From assembly GCA_014526335.1 (NCBI GenBank), contig JACTAT010000049.1, positions 2,416,258 through 2,480,257 on the forward strand: a stretch of DNA of 64,000 nt, given 5' to 3'. A program made the translations under genes and the position numbers. The notes below the pieces were generated by a model, which made no database searches, was not told where the DNA came from, and saw nothing but the letters and a program-made list of their open reading frames with translations. This stretch comes from Chrysaora quinquecirrha (taxonomy: Eukaryota > Cnidaria > Scyphozoa > Semaeostomeae > Pelagiidae). The first letter of the stretch is position 1; each line of letters begins with the position of its first letter. Shown piece by piece: positions 54,750-64,000 of the stretch.

Positions 54750-56290
54750 TACTTGATTGATACAAGGAGTTGATAGAACTGAGTGAATGCTCTCTTTAAC
54801 AAGTCTGTTTTTCCAGTTCTTATCTTCATCAATCACTGAAATGTTATCCCAATCCATCTTGTGTTTTTCTGTCCAACAATGATTGGCAAGATCACTTTTG
54901 TCAGTTCGACCATGGGTCACATTCGATTTATGTTCTTTGAGCCTAGTTCCTGTCTCTCTTTTCGATTGTCCTATATATGATTTAGGGCAATCTCTACATG
55001 GTATTTTGTATACCTCATTTGATTATTCAAATAGTCAACTTTGTCTTTTGGCCTTGAAAGCGACTTTTTAAGTGTATTAAGGGAATAAAAAGTACACCTT
55101 ATATTTTGTTTAGACAAAGATCGACGGATTTTCTCACTTGTCCCTCTGATATATGGCAGGTTCATAGAACATTTAGGCTCCTCTTTGTCAGCCTCAGTAT
55201 TCTGTCTGGGCTTTGAGATTTTTCTAGTGACCTTGTGTATGTCTTCTTGTTTATATTCATTGGCCTTTAGAACACTTGAGATCCTTTTGTACTCATTATC
55301 TAGATCATCAAGATTGCTCGTGATAGATTTTGCTCTGTTGAAAAGAGAAGATATGACACTGTTTTTGACACTGTCTAAGTGATGCGAGTTCGCATTCAGG
55401 TATTGGTCAGTGTGAGTGGGCTTCCTGTACACTGATACGCTTAGACTTTTATTGGCATTCCTTTGAATCTCCGTGTCAAGGAAGGCTAGTTTTCCATCAT
55501 TCTCTACCTCTGTAGTGAACTTCAATTTAACATGTAGGGAATTGATGTGCACATCATCTACATATCTCTCCCATACTTTTGGTTTCTCAATGTATGAATC
55601 AAGGGCAAGAGATTCTTTTTCTTGCATAAAGATCTCAGCAACAACAGAAGAGGCAGGTTTTCCCATTGCTACTCCATCTGTTTGTGAGATAAACTTCCCA
55701 TTGAATTTGAACCAAGTGGTGGTTAAGTCGAATTCTATCATCTCAATCAACTTATCCACAGGTATAGGAGTTTTTTTGCTTTGATCTCTGTCTTTTCGGA
55801 GTAAATCACATATGATTCTCAAAGAGTCCTTAATAGGCACGTTGGTGTATAGTGAGGTGACATCGAAAGATATCATCATTTCATCGTCTTCTATCTCAAC
55901 ATTACGGATGAATTCCGAAAATTCTTTTGAGTTCTTTGCATGTCCCCTTTTCTTGATGTAGTGTTTCAAGATTTCCGAAATATACTTTGAGAGGTTTTCA
56001 AGTGGTGTACCACTACAGGACACTATAGGTCTCATAGGAAAACCCTCTTTGTGTATTTTGGGAAGTCCATAGAAACGTGGAGCATGAGAATCTGAAGGTT
56101 TGATATCCTGATATGTTTCATCTGAAATCATTTTCATGTCATGCAAGCTTTTAATAAGCTTCAGACCTTTGCGCTTAATTTTGTTAGTTGGATCGCATTT
56201 CAGATATTCATAAGGGCCATTCTCGATGTGCTGGGTGCACTTTTGAATATAGTCCGAGCTGTTTTGCCGAGTGACTTTAAGACATTGAAA
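54750..56290 (-). mobile_element. Penelope-like element: RT plus GIY-YIG endonuclease
   Basis: A continuous minus frame from about 56285 (Asp/Lys-rich lead-in) covers RT motifs: PRFYGLPKIHKEGFPMRPIV, MISFDVTSLYTNVPI (first Asp), DGVAMGKPASSVVAEIFM and WERYVDDV (catalytic pair). Right after YVDD some residues that normally follow are missing without loss of frame. After a basic linker and a stop/frame change near 54975-55000, the GIY-YIG nuclease follows: IPCRDCPKSYIGQ near 55010, then RETGTRLKEHKS and an FxxE-like end (VKESIHS). Penelope RTs prime at nicks or telomeric ends. The internal deletion makes this copy inactive. Confidence 0.85.
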
Positions 56291-56334
56291 AGAATTGTAA
56301 ACTATTTAAATCACAAAACAAAAACACCAAAAAT

Positions 56335-56408
56335 TTGCCCCTGAGGGATTTGAACTCCAGCCATTCTGGGTAGCAGGCGAGCACTTAACCACTTGGCTAT
56401 GGGGTGCC
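56335..56408 (-). repeat. tRNA-like sequence (SINE head or tRNA pseudogene)
   Basis: On minus: an acceptor-like GCACCCC, an A-box-like TAGCCAAGTGGTTAAG, an anticodon-arm region, and a B-box-like AGTTCAAATCC followed by CTCAGGGG. The acceptor halves pair poorly. It lies at the 5' truncation point of the Penelope copy. Confidence 0.5.
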
Positions 56409-56440
56409 ATTACCGCCAAAATTGTGCAAACATGCTTTTC

Positions 56441-56585
56441 TAAATTGGTACCCTACGTTTATAAAATGGTACCTTGCACTTATAAAATGGTACCTTGGAT
56501 TTATGAAATGGTACCATTTGTCATTTAAAACTGGTACCTTCTGTTTTAGAAGATGGTACCCTACTTTCGAAAATGGTACCCCTTT
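56441..56585. repeat. Degenerate tandem repeat built on AAAATGGTACC
   Basis: Seven ATGGTACC/CTGGTACC/TTGGTACC cores are spaced about 21-25 bp apart between 56447 and 56581. Unit divergence is moderate. Confidence 0.8.
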
Positions 56586-56599
56586 ATTTTTTGAAGTTA

Positions 56600-57300
56600 T
56601 GTTTTTTGGAGTCTGGAAACCAACAAAGCAGGTGGTTGCCATTTGCTAGCATTGCTAGTTATAAGGCCCAGTGTGTCCACATGCATCTTCCTCTCGTGTT
56701 ATGGCGGATAGTAAAGAACTTGCAGATGCTGCTCGACTGTTGTCAAGGGTTGCCTCACGGCTTTCATCAACTTCAACATCAGCTATATGATTCACAGTCG
56801 CAAATACTGTCAGGTCCTTATGACAAGAGAAAACTTAATTGTTGGAGCCCCAAACATTTTGAAAACTTGAATATCAGCTGCTGATTAAAAGCACACACGC
56901 TACACATGCGCCCCAAATACGGATCAAGAATCGTGACTGACCCACAAATTATTCGTTTTCAAATCTCGCGTATATTACCCAACAGCACAGTTGTACCCCT
57001 CGCTACGTTCTCCACCCTGTCCCACATGAATCCTAGTACTGCATTGGGAAGACTACATAATTGCAACATAGCTATTTATCCCCTCTCCCACCAAAGTTTT
57101 CTCTCCCAACTGATGAAAACTTTTCTAATCAGAGACAAAAGGGTGAGCAACTAACGCAGCACCCCCGGCCTCATACGCCAACCTGCTCCACCCATTCCAG
57201 TCCAACAATTCGCTAACACGCTAACCCACTCTATGCTCAACAAACGTTGTTTAATTAAATCAAATGCAAAGAAAACTTTCATCACACCAAGAAAAATCAT
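56600..57300. other. Unassigned stretch
   Basis: Frames at 56573-56884 and 56906-57154 without recognised domain. Confidence 0.3.
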
Positions 57301-57395
57301 CACAATAATAATAATCATCATCATCATCATCATCATCATCACCACCACAATCATCAACGTCACCGTCATCATCATCATCTCCATTCCAACTTCAT
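57301..57395. repeat. (ATC)n/(ATA)n microsatellite
   Basis: ATAATA then ATCATC runs, interrupted by ACC and GTC units. Further on, a T run followed by about 13 G lies at 57585-57603. Confidence 0.9.
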
Positions 57396-57984
57396 CCAGT
57401 TCCAGTTCTATACCTTCTGCACCATCTACAGCCCACAAGCATTACAGCATTCTTCTACATAGCGACAGGGTCCCTGTGTTAGTATATACAGAATGTTGCA
57501 AATATCTTTTGTTCGCATATATGTCCTGTCTATCCAGCGAGGTGGCAAATGTCAAAATTTTGATGAAGTACGCAAAATTTCGTTTTTTTTTGGGGGGGGG
57601 GGGGCAAATAACTCCACAAAATATAGTAGTATGCGAATTCTTTGAGGAGTTTGCATAAGAAATCTCTTGTGAAGTTTTATGTTATAAATTTATCAAAATT
57701 AATATCAAACTTTGAACAGCGGCCAGGCTGACCTCGTAAGTTTGAATACAAGCTTTTACTGATTTTGCCCTAACGCTTGCCTTTTGGTGCACGGCAAGTT
57801 GTTTTCTTGCATGTACGTCATCAATACTGAAGATTGAATAGTGGCATGTTATATGTCAGCTATGTGGCATTTATTAGCTAAAGAAAATTTATTGCATTAC
57901 AAGTCGAACACACAGCTCAGGTCATTATCAAGTCTGTAATCAAGTTATTCTTAGGATCTCTACAGTGTATGACTGGCTTCCGCT

Positions 57985-58200
57985 TCAATGTACGTCAAAA
58001 GGCTCTTACAAATAGCCATGTGATTGCAGATTAGCCAATGAGCAGGCAGTTGCCGAGTCATAAGTCATTTATGCAGCATTTTGCAACTTTGTACGTCAAA
58101 AGGCTCTTGCAAATGGCCATGTGACTTTACATTAGCCAATGAGAAATCACTTCTTGAATCATAAGCTAGTAATGTAGCATTTCGCAATTTCAGCATACAA
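57985..58200. repeat. 101-bp diverged tandem duplication with inverted CCAAT-type motif
   Basis: TACGTCAAAAGGCTCTT occurs at 57991 and 58092, each followed by GCAAAT-GCCATGTGA and TTAGCCAATGAG. The repeated CCAAT and CACGTG-like blocks could be regulatory, but no gene was tied to them. Confidence 0.7.
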
Positions 58201-60046
58201 AATGTGTGTGGAGCATGAAATCTTCCCTTTTACTTTTACTGCTCGATGGTTACAGTCAGAATAATGATAATTCTACACGTGGGAATTGCTAGTTTTATTT
58301 GGTATGAGCTCTGCGAGTTCAGATAAAGTACACAGGTATAGTAAAGGTGTAACGGGAACGATCCACAACAATAGCAAGATAACCTTGCAAGCTGACTGTG
58401 CTGCACATTCATGGAGTTGACGAGGGGAAGATGAGAAAGGCACTGGTAGACGCAGCAATGCAATCAAGTTGCGTCTTGGAGTTAGTGGGAAACAAAATAA
58501 AGATCTTTGTCTGAGAGGTGGTTTTTCCAATGAGATGGTAGGCGGAATTAGATTTTCGTAGCCATGCTTATTATTGACATCAGATAAAACTAAAGCTAAT
58601 GTAATTCATGTAAAAATGTAAATCAATCCATCTCCCACACTTTGACAACGGATCTGGGATTTTTCAGAATTAGGGTTTTGCTACTTCACTGTTGAAAGGA
58701 ACAGTGTGGACACATCTCGATTGATGGCATTACGACATTATTTCTTTTCTTGAAACAAAAAAGTTGATCAGAGGAATGAGAAGGATCAAAGCAAAAATGC
58801 AAAACCCCGTTACCACAAATTAAAGTGTCGCAGAAAATAAATTTTGAATCCCACTGTTGTAAACCATTGGGGAAAGTTAGATATTCTATACTTCAGCCCC
58901 TCTCTAAATCTTGAATCTTGACACCCTGATACATTGTTATATAGTAATATTAGGCAGTTTATTTTTGCTTTTCTAAGAGTCTAAACATGGTAGTAATAAT
59001 ATTGTCCTTTCCTTTAAAGTTCCCTGTGTTCTCAGATACGCAGTCAATCGTTCAGGGGGAAGTTGTATCTCCTTCGAATTGGTAAGTAAATGCAAAATCA
59101 GGGGGCAGCTCAAGCATGTTGCTGCAGAAATCAATGATTGCCGGATCCCATAAGACTGCACTCCGAAGGTCGTGGTTCTTCTTGTTGGAACCAATGACAT
59201 GGCATAGCACTGTCGTTTGGAGGTAGTCGAAAACAACTGCGAGAGCCTTTTATTGATGGCCATGCACTGTTTTCCACAATCTACACAGTAAAACATAACG
59301 TCCCGAGAATTTATGGACAATGGGGTTTTTTGACACGGAACTACGACCATTTTTTAACCATAAATCAACCCTAAACTGACCATAAATAGACCATAACTTG
59401 ACCATAATTCGTCCATAACTTTTCAAGTAATTTCTTTGGGAGAACCTATTGTTATTTGATCATGACTGTCCCTAAATTGTCCCTAAACCATCCATAAAAT
59501 TATGGAAAATTACAAAAACGTTACCCCATGTTTTCTATTGTTCCAGATACACCACTAGAGATTCAAGCAATTTTCACTACTGATAATTTTTTTCTTAATT
59601 ATGAAAACAACACAATAACGTATTAAAATATATTTACACTGTTGTGCTGAAGCTAATAAAATAATCTAAACGATAGTCCAAACAATATTTTTGCTTCGGA
59701 AAAGTCAACTAACGTACATAACCTGAATGGAGCCATGAACCACAAAAACATAGAAGGGTCAATGAGTAGATTATTTTACTGTTCTAATGCCTTGCATTTT
59801 CTTGAGCTTTATCAATAGACAACAGTTTTTCTCTTTGCCTTCTATATCTTTTATACAGCATTCATCAGTTATTTTTTCAATATCTCACAATGACTCAGCC
59901 GTTGAAGCGCCACATTTTCCTTGGTACATCAAGATCTGAAAATGAGATGACAGTATGAACACCTTTTGTCAGCTACAGTGCAATTTTTCTTTTCTGTGAA
60001 AGCATTATATCAAAAGACAGTTATAATTTACTTCAGGCATCATTTC
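58201..60046. other. Gene-poor stretch with CCATAA repeats
   Basis: At 59348-59420, units of about 13 bp resembling GACCATAAATA/GACCATAACTT recur at least five times. The minus frame 59350-58973 has a CVDCGKQCM pair but no recognised family. Confidence 0.35.
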
Positions 60047-60747
60047 GTAATGTCTGTGCAGTACAGTGGAGGCTGTGCAGTACAGTGGAGGCTGTTCAGT
60101 ACAGTGGAGGGATAGCATGATGCATGTGGGGGGATAACATTGAGTACAGTGGAGGCTGATCAGTACAGCGGAGGGATAACATTGAGTACAGTGGAGGTCG
60201 TGAAGTACAGTGGAGGGATAGCATGATGCATGTGGGGGGATAACATTGAGTACAGTGGAGGCTGATCAGTACAGCGGAGGGATAACATTGAGTACAGTGG
60301 AGGTTGTGAAGTACAGTGGAGGGATAGCATGATGCATGTGGGGGGATAACATTGAGTACAGTGGAGGCTGATCAGTACAGCGGAGGGATAACATTGAGTA
60401 CAGTGGAGGTTGTGAAGTACAGTGGAGGGATAACATCAGTACAGTGGAGGGATAACATGATGCATGTGGGGGGATAACATCAGTACAGTGGAGGCTGTTC
60501 AGTACTGTGGAGGGATAACATCAGTACAGTGGAGGGATAACATGATGCGTGTGGGGGGAAAACATTGAGTACAGTGGAGGCTGTTCAGTACAGCGGAGGG
60601 ATAACATCAGTACAGTGGAGGCTGTTCAGTACTGTGGAGGGATAACATCAGTACAGTGGAGGGATAACATCAGTACAGTGGAGCCTCCACTGTACTGAAC
60701 AGCCTCCACTGTACTGCACAGCCTCCACTGTACTGCACAGACATTAC
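60047..60747. repeat. Foldback element filled with a GTACAGTGGAGG satellite
   Basis: The left end GTAATGTCTGTGCAGTACAG (60047) recurs inverted at the right end (to 60747). Arms of about 62 bp each contain three copies of CAGTACAGTGGAGG. Between them are more than 15 further copies of the 12-bp core alternating with GATAACAT, arranged in a 106-bp higher-order period (GCATGATGCA at 60115, 60221, 60327). Confidence 0.88.
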
Positions 60748-61319
60748 CCCGGGTGAATATTTCAGGTGAGAGCAATTTATTCAAAACCGGCAGCTTTTTT
60801 GTTGCTGTAGATTCACGTTTAACACATTCATATTTGGAGGGAGTGTTTGGGGGGTCTGAAAACCGTAATAGTGCTCGAAATTCGTGTAAAAACCGTAAAT
60901 CCTTGCCATACATAACAAAACCGTATGGCAGAATAATAGGTCTCCTTTCTCAGAAAAATTTGCACAGGATGGATGAAAACTCCTTGTTAAACAACTTCAG
61001 TTTGCATTTTTGAAACCATTTCATTTCCTCCTAAAATGATTGTTGATTTCGTTGCGGGCAAGCATTCAGCTTCACTGAGTTACCATTCAGTACCCAAAAT
61101 GTAAAATCGTATTTCAAAACAACGGAATAATGGTTCAAAAATTTTCATTTTCAACAGCAATTTTCAAAACCAAAAAAAACGGACGTAAATATTGGCAAAA
61201 CCGTGGAAGCGATGAACCCAAACACCCCCTCTGTTTGTTGCAGTGAAGTTTGGCTGAGCGATGCGTGAGCTTGAATGAGATTTGTCCACTTTGAAATTTG
61301 TTCAACAAAACCACGCTAG

Positions 61320-61545
61320 CGAACCTATAATCACTATTGTGGTTGGAAATCACTATTGTGGTGGTAATTTTGCACTATTGTGGTGGTAATTTTGCACTAT
61401 TGTGGTAGATAATCACTATAGTGGTTGATTATAATGCTGTATGTGGTGGTTACTATGCTCATTGTGGTGGTAATTTTTGCACTATTGTCGTAGATAATCA
61501 CTATAGTTTGTGATTATTATGCTATATGTGGTGGTTTACTATGGG
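61320..61545. repeat. Degenerate repeat of CACTATTGTGGTGGTAATTTTG
   Basis: About eight diverged units of roughly 22 bp, some imperfectly palindromic (ATCACTATAGTGGTTGAT). Confidence 0.75.
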
Positions 61546-61952
61546 GTGTTCGATAACCACGGCCCCGGCCCTCGGGGCCCTCATTTTGGAGCCCCCGGGG
61601 CCCTTGGGGCCCCCTATATTTTTTAGTGATATTTCACGTCAAGGTCTCCAAATTTCGTTAAAACAAAGAAAAGTAGACGTTTTTATGGTGAAACCGAGCA
61701 GAAAGGCCATTAAGCACACTTTTTATGAGAAAATGTTTACAAGAACCTAGATCTATCCATTCTTAAAATTTAAGAAACTTACAGAACTACATAAATAATA
61801 ATCAAGAAACTGGTGATAACGCGAGGCATTTTACTCTTAAAAAAAGCGTACAAACATACACTCTTTTTTTTTATAAGAATACTATAAATTTTGCCCAGCC
61901 TCAATATTCTTAAAAAATTTTCGTTTTGAGCCTGAAAATATTCTTAAAGTAT
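61546..61952. other. Spacer with a GC-rich island
   Basis: At about 61558-61612 the sequence switches to GGCCCCGGCCCTCGGGGCCC-type repeats inside an AT-rich region. No gene. Confidence 0.4.
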
Positions 61953-62137
61953 TGTTAGAATTATGCAGTAATAGCTAGATATACGATAAGAAAGACTCAG
62001 ACGCTCATAAACTCAACATAACATTTTGATAATCATAAAATGAACGAACAAGAAGATAATCATACGACGAGTCCAAAGTCCGGATATTCAGAACATGAGT
62101 CACATGTCACGTGTTTGATTGAGTTGAATTTCTTACA
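61953..62137 (-). repeat. Ty1/copia 3' LTR candidate
   Basis: On minus it begins TGTAAGAAATTC after a purine-rich AAGTGGGAG and ends TTCTAACA, giving imperfect TG...CA inverted ends. It lies 45 bp after the pol stop at 62183. Confidence 0.45.
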
Positions 62138-62182
62138 CTCCCACTTGACGAATGTTCTGAATCATCAAAAGAAAAATAAAAG

Positions 62183-64000
62183 TTAACAAATCTTCACTCC
62201 AATTAGAGTACGTAGTTCTTCAAATCGTAGACGCGGTAAAGCTTTTGTAAAATGTCTGCAATCATTTTATTTGTAGGACAGTACAGAATCTTGATCTGAT
62301 TGTTCTCAATTGCTTCCCTGATAAAATGATACTTAATGTCTACATGCTTTGTACGATTACTTGTTTTGTTGTTCTTTGAGATAGCAATCGCACCTTGGTT
62401 GTCTTCGTATAATCCCGTAGGCTCTGATTGGGTAAAGCCCAAGCTTTCTAATAATTTACGCAACCATATGGTCTCTTGAGCAGCTGAACATAAAGCGATA
62501 TATTCTGCTTCTGTAGATGATAACGCGACAACTGATTGTCTTTTACTCTTCCAAGATATGGTTGCACCAGCAAATTGAAATAAATACCCTGAGGTAGATT
62601 TTCGTGTTGCAATATCTCCGGCCCAGTCAGCGTCGGAATATCCACGAAGTGCACAATTATCTTCTTTTGAAGCATTATACTCTAGACCATAATCTAAAGT
62701 ACCTTTAATGTATCGAAGAACTCTCTTAACTCCAGTCCAGTGATCTTTTCCAGGGTTTGAGCTAAACTGACTGAGAACTCCAACAGCCAAAGTTAAGTCG
62801 GGTCTTGTAGCAACTGAGGCATAAATGAGACATCCAATAGCAGCTTGATAATCTCTTTTATTGAATGGCTTTTCGTCATCAGACAGCTTTTCAAATTTTC
62901 TTCCCGCTTCCATTGGGGTAGCCACTGGCTTGCAATCAAACATCTGAAATTTCTTCAGGACAGTCTCAAGATAAGTTTTCTGACTGATTGTCAAAATCTT
63001 GGCTTTTCTGTCACGCTTAATTGACATTCCCAGGCAATAATGTATTTCACCTTGATCTTCCATTTCGAATTCTTCTTTTAATTTCATCTTTTCAGCTTGA
63101 AGCAAAGCTGTATCATTTGTGGCCAGAATTAAATCATCCACAAATAAAGATAGAATCATGATTTTGATTGCTTTCCATCAGATATTGACTTATAATAGAT
63201 ACATGGATCTGAATCACACTGTATATACCCTGAATCTTTCAAATAGCCATCAATTGATTGGTTCCAGCACCTTGCAGATTGTTTAAGACCATACAAACTC
63301 TTTTCCAGTTTGCAAACCATATTCGGTTTCAATTTATTCACATAGCCTTCTGGCTGCTTCATGTAAATATCACAATCTAGCTTACCGTTCAAGAATGCAG
63401 TTTTCACATCCATCTGGTGGACATCTAGATTGAATTCATTTGCAATCGCCAATACAGTCCGTATGGAGTTGTATTTTGCCACTGGAGAGAAAGTTTCTTC
63501 ATAGTCCAGGCCTTCTTTCTGTGAGAAACCTTGTGCCACCAATCGTGCCTTGTATCGGCTAACAGTGCCATCAGCGTCACGCTTCTTCTTAAAAATCCAT
63601 TTACATCCCACGATATTTTTATCATCAGGTAAGTCGACCAAAGTCCATGTTTTATTCTTCAAAAGTGATTCATATTCACTATCTGTCGCAGCTTTCCATT
63701 TCTCTGCATCAGGACCATTAAGTGCTTCCTCAATACTAAAGGGTTCTTCATCTTCAATTGCAATAGAAGCATTTGGTAAATCAATGTGATTCCACCATTC
63801 ACCAGTTATTGTCCCAAGTCTATCAGGTGCTGCAGTTACTCGCTCTGATCTTCTAGGTGGTGGGTTTGGTTGCTCAGGGACATTTTGTTGTACATTTGTG
63901 TCACCATCAATATCATCATTTGCTGGAAGAAGGTCAACATACAGATCTTTCTGATATGCTTCTTTTTGAGGTTGACTTCTATCAAAGCTATTTTCCAGAA
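62183..64000 (-). pseudogene. Ty1/copia Pol: RT and RNase H, running off the window
   Basis: Coding starts beyond 64000. Reading down: a Ser/Pro-rich linker, then the RT lead-in VGCKWIFKKKRDADGTVSRY, KARLVAQGFSQKEGLDY, VHQMDVKTAFLNG (first Asp), YGLKQSARCW. A frameshift near 63158 separates this from LSLFVDDLILA (catalytic pair), then YLETVLKKFQM, AIGCLIYASVATRPDL and RNase H (GYSDADWAGD, STEAEYIALC, EDNQGAIAI, HVDIKYHFIRE). Near 62250 another one-base frame change shifts the tail, whose normal-looking end reaches TAA at 62183-62185. Only two lesions are seen in 1.8 kb, so it is younger than most elements here. Confidence 0.88.

Noticed and set aside
56335..56408. Functional tRNA gene
   Set aside because: A-box and B-box-like parts are present but the acceptor stem does not pair and the anticodon arm is poor.
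57151..57658. Met/Val- or Ile/Thr-rich frames at 57.2-57.6 kb
   Set aside because: Translation of the ATC/ATA microsatellite.
60056..60745. CRISPR-like array
   Set aside because: Short direct repeats without unique spacers of constant length, in a eukaryotic setting; it is a satellite with inverted arms.

Overview
The window is eukaryotic, AT-rich and dominated by decayed mobile elements. There is no bacterial gene organisation, and no complete single-copy host gene could be recognised. The element mix points to an early-branching animal, most likely a cnidarian (a sponge is possible): Polinton-type PolB, Harbinger with a Myb-like partner, BEL/Pao, Ty1/copia, a DIRS-like remnant, Penelope-like elements with GIY-YIG, CR1/L2-like non-LTR pieces, and families resembling RecQ, DUF6589 and HMGXB3 proteins. 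This assignment is inference from family composition. Most protein assignments come from recognising motifs by eye; no database search was possible. Layout: 0-10 kb holds two RecQ-like helicase fragments in opposite orientation (1-1248 plus, 5758-6680 minus), a DIRS-like remnant (1628-2690), a non-LTR 3' end with a TATG tail, a DUF6589-like remnant and a non-LTR ORF1 with PHD-like fingers. 10-15 kb holds zinc-finger ORFs, the promoter and amino-terminal part of a second PolB-family protein (10.87-12.1 kb), an 88-bp inverted duplication, and a SWIM/Ulp1/PHD-like transposon protein. 15-16.1 kb holds a long AT microsatellite, a tRNA-like element, a hammerhead-like core and a Penelope fragment. 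16.4-23.4 kb is the most interesting part. It is a compact, virus-like block of five genes in alternating orientation: gene A minus, B plus, C minus, D plus, then a protein-primed PolB on minus. Starts face each other across short TATA-bearing gaps and stops meet tail-to-tail within 49-84 bp. PolB and gene A each contain a putative 85-bp intron. No integrase, packaging ATPase or capsid gene could be recognised, so this is either a truncated Polinton or an unusual small PolB element. 23.6-29.1 kb holds a DUF6589-like and an HMGXB3-like pseudogene on the minus strand. 31.6-38.0 kb is a nearly complete but broken BEL/Pao retrotransposon with two LTRs and a polypurine tract. 38-41 kb holds a second Harbinger transposase fragment, a non-LTR endonuclease/RT remnant and the left arm of a long-inverted-repeat element. 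41.8-45.45 kb is a structurally complete Harbinger (matching TIRs, TTA target duplication, Myb-like gene and DDE transposase), with a 251-bp MITE nested inside it. 46-54 kb is mostly unassigned and contains a solo-LTR candidate, non-LTR pieces and tandem duplications. 54.5-56.3 kb is a Penelope-like element (RT plus GIY-YIG) with a hammerhead-like terminus. 60.05-60.75 kb is a satellite-filled foldback element. 61.95-64 kb is the 3' end of a Ty1/copia element running off the window. Nearly every coding element carries premature stops or frameshifts, and the six differences between the two Harbinger TIRs are all of C-to-T or G-to-A type. This suggests long transposon decay biased to C:G-to-T:A transitions.
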